A stretch of DNA of 12,456 bases from Actinomycetes bacterium. GTDB taxonomy: Bacteria > Actinomycetota > CALGFH01. Within the stretch, counting starts at the first letter, position 1. Every line of letters starts with the position of its first letter. Under the pieces are notes generated by a model. The model searched no databases. It was given only the letters and a program-made list of their open reading frames with translations, and was not told the origin of the DNA. The position numbers were made by a program, and so were the translations under genes. Below, piece after piece: positions 6,419-12,456 of this stretch. The DNA is taken from contig JASLIH010000380.1 of NCBI GenBank assembly GCA_030152105.1, forward strand, positions 1 through 12,456. Reading direction: 5' to 3'.

Positions 6419-7702
6419 GTGGCAACCACAGAGATCGCGGTCCCTGACATCGGTGACTACCAGGACGTCCCGGTGATCGAGGTGCACGTGGCCCCGGGCG
6501 ACGTGGTCGCCGAGGAGGACCCCCTCGTCACGCTGGAGTCCGACAAGGCGACCATGGACGTCCCGGCCACCGCCGCCGGGAAGGTGCAGGACGTCAAGGT
6601 CAAGGTCGGCGACACGGTCAGCGAGGGCACCGTGGTCGTGGTCGTCGGCGGCGACGGCGCCGGGCCGCTGACCACGCCGCCGAGCCTGGTCGGCCAGCAG
6701 GAGCCCCCACCAGAGGCGACTCCGGCGAGCCCGGCCCCCGCCCCGCCACCCGCCGCCCAGGCCCCCGCCGCCGCCCCCGCCGGGGCGATCGCCGACGTCA
6801 CCGGGGCCCATGCCAGCCCCAGCGTGCGGCGGCTGGCCCGTGAGCTCGACATCGACCTCAACACCGTCAAGGGCGGCGGCGACAAGGGCCGGATCCTCAA
6901 GGAGGACCTGCTCGCCGCCGTACGCGGCCCGGCCAAGGCGGCCCCTGCCGCCGCCCCGGCGGGCGCCGGCATCCCCGAGGTCCCGGCCCAGGACTTCTCC
7001 AAGTTCGGCCAGGTCGAGACGGTCCCGCTGCCCCGGATCAAGAAGCTGTCCGGGCCGTTCCTGCACCGCTCGTGGCTGAACGTCCCCCACGTCACCCACA
7101 ACGACGAGGCCGACATCACCGACCTCGACCCCTACCGGCGTGAGCTCGACACCGCCGCCAAGGCCGAGGGCTACCGGGTCACGCTGCTGGCCTTCCTGAT
7201 GAAGGCGGCCGTCTCCGCGCTGCGCCAGTTCCCCGAGGTCAACAGCTCGCTGTCGCCGTCCAAGGACAGCCTGATCCTGAAGCGCTACTACCACATCGGG
7301 ATCGCCGTCGACACCCCCGGCGGCCTGGTTGTGCCCGTGATCCGCAACGTCGAGGCCAAGGGCGTCATCGAGCTGAGCAGGGACCTCGGGACCATCTCCC
7401 AGAAGGCCCGCGACGGCAAGCTGTCACCCGACGACATGTCGGGCGGCAGCTTCACCATCTCCAGCCTCGGCGGGATCGGCGGGACCAGCTTCACCCCGAT
7501 CGTCAACTCGCCCGAGGTGGCGATCCTCGGCGTCGTCCGGGCCCGGACCTCTCCGGTGTGGGACGGCGAGGCGTTCGTGCCCCGCCTGATGCTGCCGGTC
7601 TCGCTGTCCTACGACCACCGGGTGATCGACGGCGCCCTGGCCGCCCGGTTCACCAGGCAGCTGTGCACCGTGCTCGAGGACGTCCGCCGCCTGCTGCTGT
7701 AG
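6419..7702 (+). CDS. aceF: Dihydrolipoamide acetyltransferase (E2) of pyruvate dehydrogenase, one lipoyl domain
   Basis: Core of the complex: takes acetyl from E1 on its swinging lipoyl arm and transfers it to CoA. 427 residues from a GTG with a strong GGAGG. Domains in order: one lipoyl domain (about 4-76) with LESDKATMD and lipoylated K43; an Ala/Pro-rich flexible linker (about 85-125); a peripheral-subunit-binding domain (about 131-168, HASPSVRRLARE to RILKEDLL); a second linker; and the catalytic acyltransferase domain (about 200-427). The catalytic motif DHRVIDG is intact (H400, D404). E. coli E2 has three lipoyl domains; here one is on E2 and two more sit on the E3 encoded next. The lipoyl sequence PDIGDYQDVPVIEVHV is closer to beta/gamma-proteobacterial PDH lipoyl domains than to the E. 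coli set, by memory of those families. It lies 38 bp after aceE and 29 bp before lpd. Confidence 0.96.
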   Translation: MATTEIAVPDIGDYQDVPVIEVHVAPGDVVAEEDPLVTLESDKATMDVPATAAGKVQDVKVKVGDTVSEGTVVVVVGGDGAGPLTTPPSLVGQQEPPPEATPASPAPAPPPAAQAPAAAPAGAIADVTGAHASPSVRRLARELDIDLNTVKGGGDKGRILKEDLLAAVRGPAKAAPAAAPAGAGIPEVPAQDFSKFGQVETVPLPRIKKLSGPFLHRSWLNVPHVTHNDEADITDLDPYRRELDTAAKAEGYRVTLLAFLMKAAVSALRQFPEVNSSLSPSKDSLILKRYYHIGIAVDTPGGLVVPVIRNVEAKGVIELSRDLGTISQKARDGKLSPDDMSGGSFTISSLGGIGGTSFTPIVNSPEVAILGVVRARTSPVWDGEAFVPRLMLPVSLSYDHRVIDGALAARFTRQLCTVLEDVRRLLL

Positions 7703-7731
7703 CCCCCCGACCGGCCGAGAAGGAGTTGCCC

Positions 7732-9810
7732 ATGAGCACGCCGATCGAGATCCGCCTGCCCGACATCGGCGACTTCACCGGCGTGCCCGTCATCGAGGTG
7801 CACGTCGCCCCCGGTGACCAGGTGGCGGTCGACGACCCCATCCTCACGCTCGAGTCCGACAAGGCGACCATGGACATCCCGGCCCCCCAGGCCGGCACGG
7901 TGCGCGAGCTGCGGGTCGGGGTCGGGGACGAGGTGTCCCAGGGCGACCTGCTCCTGACGCTGGAGGCGGCGGCCGGGGCCGAGGGCGGGGCCGCCCGGGA
8001 GCACGTGACCGAGGACGCCACCCCGGCGACGTCCGAGCCGGCCGGCTACGGGTCGCCGGCGGGGGTGTACGACCGCCTCGAGGTCAGGGTGCCCGACATC
8101 GGCGAGTACGAGAACGTGCCCGTCATCGAGGTCCATGTCGCCCCCGGCGACACCATCTCGGCCGAGGACCCGCTGCTCACCCTGGAGTCCGACAAGGCCA
8201 CCATGGACGTCCCCGCCCCGGTCGCCGGGACCGTCGCCGGGGTCCGGGTCGGGGTCGGCGACACCGTGTCCGAGGGCGACGTGATCGTCGAGCTCCAGAC
8301 CGGCCAGGCGGTGGACAGCCGCGAGCAGCCTCCTTCCGAGTCGGTGCAGGCCACCCCGGCTCCCACCCCGGCGTCCGCCGAGGGTGTCGAGGCCGACGTC
8401 CAGGCCGAGGTGCTGGTGCTCGGGGCCGGACCGGGCGGCTACAGCGCCGCCTTCCGGGCCGCCGACCTCGGCAAGTCGGTCGTGCTGGTGGACAGCTCGC
8501 CGATCCTCGGCGGGGTCTGCCTCAACGTCGGCTGCATCCCCTCCAAGGCCCTGCTCCACGCGGCCAGGGTGATCGCCGAGACCAAGGAGATGGCCGAGCA
8601 CGGGCTGGCCTTCGGCGAACCAGCGGTCGACCTCGACAAGCTCCGCGACTGGAAGGAGTCGGTCGTCCGCCGGCTCACCAACGGCCTGGCCGGCCTGGCC
8701 AAGCAGCGCAAGGTCAAGGTGGTCACCGGCTACGGCACCTTCGCGTCCCCCAACCACCTCGAGGTCACCGGCGACGACGGTTCCCGGACGGTGGTCGGGT
8801 TCGAGCAGGCGATCATCGCCTGCGGGTCGGAGCCGGTGACCCTGCCGTTCATCCCCCACGACGACGATCGGGTGATCGACTCCACCGGCGCCCTGGAGCT
8901 GGGCGGCGTCCCCGAGCGGCTGCTGGTCATCGGGGGCGGGATCATCGGCCTGGAGATGGCGACCGTCTACTCCGAGCTGGGATCAGGGGTCACCATCGTC
9001 GAGCTGCTCGACCAGCTCATCCCCGGCGCCGACAAGGACCTGGTCAACCCGCTGTTCAAGCGCATCTCCAAGCGCTACGACGCGATCTACCTGACCACCA
9101 AGGTCACCAAGGTCGACGCCGAGGCGGACGGCCTGGTGGTCCACTTCGAGGGCGCCAAGGCGCCCGAGACGGCCACCTTCGACCAGGTCCTGGTCGCCGT
9201 CGGCCGCCGCCCCAACGGCCGCGCGATCGGGGCCGAGCGGGCCGGGGTCGCGGTCGACGAGCGCGGCTTCATCAACGTGGACAAGCAGCTGCGCACCAAC
9301 GTGCCCCACATCTTCGCCATCGGCGACGTTGTCGGCCAGCCCATGCTGGCCCACAAGGCCGTCCACGAGGGCCACGTCGCCGCCGAGGTCGCGGCCGGCA
9401 AGCCCAGCTACTTCGACGTCCGCGGCATCCCCTCGGTCGCCTTCACCGACCCCGAGGTCGCCTGGGTCGGCGTCACCGAGACCGAGGCCAAGGCGGCCGG
9501 CGTCAAGTACGGCAAGGGCTCCTTCCCCTGGGTGGCCAGCGGCCGTTCCCTGTCCCTTGGCCGTGACGAGGGCATGACCAAGCTCCTGTTCGACGAGGCC
9601 ACCCACCGCCTCATCGGCGCCGCCGCCGTCGGCCCCAACGCCGGCGAGCTCATCGCCGAGACCGCCCTGGCCGTCGAGATGGGCGCCGACGCCACCGACA
9701 TCGGCCTCACCGTCCACCCCCACCCCACCCTTTCCGAGACCGTCGGCATGGCCGCCGAAGCCTTCGAGGGCATCATCACCGACCTCTACCTCCCCAAGCG
9801 GCGCAGGTAG
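7732..9810 (+). CDS. lpd: Dihydrolipoamide dehydrogenase (E3) with two N-terminal lipoyl domains
   Basis: FAD enzyme that reoxidises dihydrolipoyl groups with NAD+. From ATG 7732, which has AAGGAG 6 nt upstream, it has 692 residues, against about 470 for a plain E3. The extra part is two complete lipoyl domains: about 5-77 (LESDKATMDIP, lysine K44) and about 118-188 (LESDKATMDVP, lysine K155), joined by Ala/Gly/Glu/Pro-rich linkers. The E3 part follows from about 223: FAD site GAGPGG (231-236), redox disulfide CLNVGC (C263, C268), NAD site GGGIIG (401-406), FAIGDV, and the dimer-contributed base HPHPTLSE (H664, E669). All active-site residues are present. Single-lipoyl E3 fusions are known (Neisseria P64k, Ralstonia PdhL); the tandem pair is unusual. 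The reading frame is open back to 7558 across the aceF end, but homology and the ribosome site support 7732. It is followed 2 bp later by the ABM-like gene. Confidence 0.97.
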   Translation: MSTPIEIRLPDIGDFTGVPVIEVHVAPGDQVAVDDPILTLESDKATMDIPAPQAGTVRELRVGVGDEVSQGDLLLTLEAAAGAEGGAAREHVTEDATPATSEPAGYGSPAGVYDRLEVRVPDIGEYENVPVIEVHVAPGDTISAEDPLLTLESDKATMDVPAPVAGTVAGVRVGVGDTVSEGDVIVELQTGQAVDSREQPPSESVQATPAPTPASAEGVEADVQAEVLVLGAGPGGYSAAFRAADLGKSVVLVDSSPILGGVCLNVGCIPSKALLHAARVIAETKEMAEHGLAFGEPAVDLDKLRDWKESVVRRLTNGLAGLAKQRKVKVVTGYGTFASPNHLEVTGDDGSRTVVGFEQAIIACGSEPVTLPFIPHDDDRVIDSTGALELGGVPERLLVIGGGIIGLEMATVYSELGSGVTIVELLDQLIPGADKDLVNPLFKRISKRYDAIYLTTKVTKVDAEADGLVVHFEGAKAPETATFDQVLVAVGRRPNGRAIGAERAGVAVDERGFINVDKQLRTNVPHIFAIGDVVGQPMLAHKAVHEGHVAAEVAAGKPSYFDVRGIPSVAFTDPEVAWVGVTETEAKAAGVKYGKGSFPWVASGRSLSLGRDEGMTKLLFDEATHRLIGAAAVGPNAGELIAETALAVEMGADATDIGLTVHPHPTLSETVGMAAEAFEGIITDLYLPKRRR

Positions 9811-9812
9811 CG

Positions 9813-10130
9813 GTGGCGACCGTCGCCCGGATCTGGCGGGGCGTGATCCGCACCGAGGACCGCGACGCCTATGCCGCCTACCTGGCCGAGACCGGGATCA
9901 AGGAGTACCGGCAGACCCCGGGCAACCAGGGCGCCTACATGCTGACCCGCGACCTGGGCGGCGGCCGGACCGAGATCCTGACCCTCAGCTTCTGGCCGTC
10001 GCTCGACAGCATCCGGGCCTTCGCCGGCGACGACATCAGCCTCGCCGTCTTCTACCCCGAGGACGACCGCTACCTGCTCGAGCGCGACCTCACCGTCACC
10101 CACCACGAGGTCCCCGTCCTCGACGAGTGA
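9813..10130 (+). CDS. ABM-like small dimeric alpha/beta-barrel protein
   Basis: A 105-residue protein starting at GTG, 2 bp after the lpd stop, so translation is probably coupled. The sequence resembles antibiotic-biosynthesis-monooxygenase-type (ferredoxin-like dimeric barrel) proteins: an opening strand VARIWRGVIR, helix YAAYLAETGIKEY, PGNQGAYMLTRDLGGGRTEILTL across the middle strands, then SFWPSLDSIRAFAGDD and a C-terminal strand. The family includes quinol monooxygenases, haem-degrading enzymes and stress proteins that bind no cofactor, so enzyme activity cannot be claimed. No His or other residue set specific to a known activity is evident. Its place at the end of the PDH operon may mean a link to oxidative metabolism, or may be chance. 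Confidence 0.75.
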   Translation: MATVARIWRGVIRTEDRDAYAAYLAETGIKEYRQTPGNQGAYMLTRDLGGGRTEILTLSFWPSLDSIRAFAGDDISLAVFYPEDDRYLLERDLTVTHHEVPVLDE

Positions 10131-10133
10131 GCC

Positions 10134-11369
10134 CTGGCCACCGACGGGGGACCAGCCGGGGCCGGGGCGCTCCGGCTGCTGGGCGCGAACCGGCCGTTCC
10201 GCCTGCTGTGGAGCGCCCGGGCGGTGTCCTTCCTCGGGGACTCGCTGGGCCTGGTCGCCCTGATGCTGCACGTGGCCGCCACGACCGGGCAGGCCCTGGC
10301 CGTGGCGGCCCTGCTGCTGGCCGGCGACTTCGCCCCGGCGCTGCTGGGCCCGCTGGCCGGGACGGTGGCCGACCGGCTGGACCGCCGGCGGGTCATGGTC
10401 GCCTGCGAGCTGGTCCAGGGCGTCCTGGTCGTGGTGATCGCCCTGTGGCTGCCGTCGCTACCGCTGCTGCTGGTCCTGGTCGGGCTCCGGGCCGTCGCCG
10501 GCCAGGTGTTCCAGCCGGCGTCGCGGGCCGCCGTCCCGGAGGTGGTGCCCGAGCCCGACCTGGAGCGCGCGAACGCGGCCGTCGGCGTCGCCACCAACGG
10601 CGGGGAGACGCTCGGCCCACTGGTCGCGGCCCTGCTCCTGCCGGTGCTGGAGGTGCGCGGGGTCCTGCTGGTGGACGCGGCCACCTTCGCCGTCTCGGCG
10701 GTCCTGCTCGGGCTCCTGCCGGCCCTGCCCGGAGGCGGGCCGGACCAGGGCCGGCGGGCGTCGTTCCTGGCCGACGCCCGGACCGGCCTGCGCTATGTGT
10801 GGGGTGAGCGGACGGTCAGGGCGGTCGTCTTCGGCTATGTCGCCATCGTCGCCTGCAACGGTATCGACGACGTGGCCCTGGTGTTCCTGGCCACCGACAC
10901 CCTCGGCGGCGGCGACGGCGCGGTCGGGCTGCTGCTGGCCGCCGTCGGTATCGGGCTCCTGGCCGGGTACGCCCTCCTGGCCCGGACCCGGCGCCGGGTC
11001 GCGATGCCGGCCCTGCTGCTGGCCGGGTTCGCCGTCAGCAGCGCCGGCAACCTGCTCACCGGGCTCGCCTGGGCGGTCGCGGCCGCCTTCGCCGTCCAGG
11101 CCGTCCGCGGGCTCGGCATCGCCGCCCTCGACGTCGCCGCCACCACCCTGGTCCAGCGGATCGTCCCGACCCGGCTGCTCGGGCGGGCCTTCGGCACCCT
11201 CTACGGCGGGATCGGCGTCGCCGCCGCCTTCGCCTACCTCCTCGGCGGCCTCCTGCTGGACCGCACCACCCCCAGGGTCGCCTTCGTCGCCGCCGGCACC
11301 GCCGGCCTGCTGGCCACCGCCGCCACCGCCCTGGCCCTTCGGCGGGCCCGCCCACCGGCCACGTTCTGA
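10134..11369 (+). CDS. Major facilitator superfamily transporter, start codon uncertain (possible CTG)
   Basis: A hydrophobic protein of the MFS_3/enterobactin-exporter-like type, about 411 residues if begun at CTG 10134 and 381 if begun at GTG 10224. The opening LRLLGANRPFRLLWSARAV followed by SFLGDSLGLVALML is the usual MFS first segment; GTG 10224 would cut it. The loop 2-3 signature appears as GTVADRLDRRRVM. Later segments are rich in Leu/Val/Ala/Gly and a long arginine-bearing loop near the middle (GGGPDQGRRASF) separates the two halves. No ATG, GTG or TTG lies between the ABM gene's TGA (10128) and GTG 10224; only CTG codons occur. Likely exports a small compound; substrate unknown. It ends with TGA, followed at once by a second in-frame TGA. 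Confidence 0.85.
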   Translation: MATDGGPAGAGALRLLGANRPFRLLWSARAVSFLGDSLGLVALMLHVAATTGQALAVAALLLAGDFAPALLGPLAGTVADRLDRRRVMVACELVQGVLVVVIALWLPSLPLLLVLVGLRAVAGQVFQPASRAAVPEVVPEPDLERANAAVGVATNGGETLGPLVAALLLPVLEVRGVLLVDAATFAVSAVLLGLLPALPGGGPDQGRRASFLADARTGLRYVWGERTVRAVVFGYVAIVACNGIDDVALVFLATDTLGGGDGAVGLLLAAVGIGLLAGYALLARTRRRVAMPALLLAGFAVSSAGNLLTGLAWAVAAAFAVQAVRGLGIAALDVAATTLVQRIVPTRLLGRAFGTLYGGIGVAAAFAYLLGGLLLDRTTPRVAFVAAGTAGLLATAATALALRRARPPATF

Positions 11370-11372
11370 TGA

Positions 11373-12456
11373 GGAACGTACGGCGTCCGGCACTACCTGC
11401 TGAAGGTGGCCTACGACCCGCCCACCGACCGGCTCACCGGGGTGGCCACGATCTCGGCCACGGCGACCCAGAACCTGTCCCGGTTCAACCTCGACTTCGT
11501 CGGGCTGACCGTCCGCTCGATCAAGGTGAACGGCCGCGCGGCGAGCTGGTCGCGGACCGACCACGAGCTCATGGTCACCCCACGGCACGGGCTGCCGAAG
11601 GGCCACCGGTTCACCACCGTGGTCCGCTACGACGGCGTGCCAATCACCCAGCAGCTCGTCCTCGGCCCCGACTTCACCATCGAGGCCGGGTTCATCCACA
11701 CCGACGACGGCGCGATCGTCGCCGGCCAGCCGGAGGTCGCGGCCAGCTGGTTCCCGGTCAACGACCACCCCATCGACAAGGCGTCCTACACCTTCGTGGT
11801 CACCGCCCCGGCCGGTCTTCAGGTGGTCGCCAACGGCCGCCTGCTCGGCCGCACGCGCCACGGTGCCAAGCGCACCTGGGTCTGGAACGCCCCCGAGCCG
11901 ATGGCCTCCTACCTGGCCACGGTCAACATCGGCCAGTTCGACACCCACCGCTACCGGACCGACGACGGTCTGTGGATGTATGACGCCCTCGACCCCGACC
12001 TGTTCGACGAGGCGGTCGACCCGGGCGACCCCGCCTCGGCGACCTTCGGCGGGATCGCCCAGGGCTCGTTCGCCCGCCAGGACGAGATCCTCAACTTCCT
12101 CGAGCGGCGGTTCAGCCTCTATCTGTTCTCCACCGGCGGTGGAAGCACATCTGGCTCAACGAGGGCTTCGCCCAGTACGCGGAGTGGATGTGGAGCGAGG
12201 AGGAGGGCCTCGGGACGGCCCATGAGCAGTTCGACGCCCTCTATCAACGGGATCCCCGCCGACGACCCGTTCTGGCAGGTCGTGATCGGCGACCCCGGTC
12301 CCGAGCTCCTGTTCGACATCGCCGTGTACTTCCGGGGCGCGATGGCCGTGCACACGCTGCGCCAGGAGGTCGGCGACCGCGACTTCTTCCGCATCCTGCA
12401 TGCCTGGACGACCCGGCGGGCCGGCGGCAACGGCACCATCCCGCAGTTCATCAGGC
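11373..12456 (+). pseudogene. Decayed M1-family (aminopeptidase N-like) metallopeptidase, runs off window end
   Basis: Secreted M1 peptidases of actinobacteria trim peptides with a zinc site HEXXH-18-E. Here homology starts abruptly at YGVRHYLLKVAYDP, six bases after the tandem TGA pair; signal peptide and the usual Gly/Asn-rich entry are gone. Residues follow the family well (SRFNLDFVGLTV, ASWFPVNDHPIDKASY, MASYLATVNIGQFDTHRY) up to NFLERRFSLYLFS near 12130. Then the zinc motif region (HELAHQW-like, plus the ALET-like substrate motif) is missing, about 60 residues by comparison with relatives. Family sequence resumes at 12137 in a different frame (RWKHIWLNEGFAQYAEWMW) up to about 12244, then returns to the first frame (NGIPADDPFWQVVIGD to the window edge). 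The outer frame has no stop from 11373 to 12456, so the damage is hidden. Without HEXXH it cannot be an active M1 enzyme. Possible starts are GTG 11406 or ACG 11376. Assembly error is an alternative explanation. Confidence 0.8.

Noticed and set aside
4269..6425. Long minus-strand open frame of 718 codons opposite aceE
   Set aside because: Low-complexity Gly/Leu/Val/Asp protein with no domain, typical of antisense frames in G+C-rich genes; aceE is unmistakable on the other strand.
7558..7731. In-frame extension of lpd into the end of aceF
   Set aside because: Arg/Pro-rich, non-homologous, and lacks a ribosome site; ATG 7732 has AAGGAG and begins a lipoyl domain.
10127..10807. Start at GTG 10127 overlapping the ABM stop
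   Set aside because: Its frame gives Arg/Gly/Pro-rich sequence without membrane segments; the MFS sequence is in a different frame.
11369..11983. ATG overlapping the MFS stop (TGATG) with a 204-codon frame
   Set aside because: The start looks like coupled translation, but the product is His/Arg/Pro-rich shadow sequence; the M1 homology lies in another frame.
1..12456. tRNA, rRNA, CRISPR array, transposase or attachment site
   Set aside because: None seen on either strand; nearly all of the window is accounted for by protein-coding sequence.

Overview
The window is very G+C-rich and tightly packed, with Ala/Gly/Arg/Pro-rich proteins, several GTG starts and a LexA-type SOS box of the Gram-positive form (GAAC-N4-GTTC). 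This points to an actinobacterium, perhaps a deep-branching or uncultured lineage. Genus cannot be read from the sequence, and no rRNA, tRNA, CRISPR array or intact insertion sequence is visible.

Left part, minus strand (1-3545). Reading from right to left there is a small lipoprotein gene (3545-3048), then a secreted protein that joins seven exact 47-residue FG-GAP/VCBS-like repeats to a phospholipase-C/GDPD-like phosphodiesterase domain (2905-875), then the first two thirds of a Y-family DNA polymerase IV gene (827-1, cut by the window edge). A LexA box touches the polymerase start codon. The gaps on both sides of the lipoprotein gene hold a cluster of AGATC/GATCT inverted repeats that no gene explains.

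Centre, plus strand (3699-10130). This is a complete pyruvate dehydrogenase operon: a homodimeric-type E1 (aceE), a one-lipoyl E2 (aceF), and an E3 (lpd) that carries two lipoyl domains ahead of its flavoprotein part. A small ABM-like dimeric alpha/beta-barrel gene follows 2 bp after lpd. E1 decarboxylates pyruvate and acetylates lipoyl lysines, E2 passes acetyl to CoA, and E3 reoxidises the lipoyl groups with NAD+. Moving lipoyl domains onto E3 resembles Neisseria and Ralstonia-type complexes, but two such domains on E3 is less usual.

Right part, plus strand (10134-12456). An MFS transporter follows with no ATG, GTG or TTG able to give its full first membrane segment. It is followed at once by a decayed secreted M1-family aminopeptidase. 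That gene has lost its signal peptide and its HEXXH zinc motif and carries two frame changes that cancel each other, so the outer reading frame stays open across the damage and hides it.

Most notable: the di-lipoyl E3, the disguised M1 pseudogene, the seven-repeat phosphodiesterase, the AGATC/GATCT cluster, and the missing MFS start codon. I did not find a clear, wholly new multigene system here.
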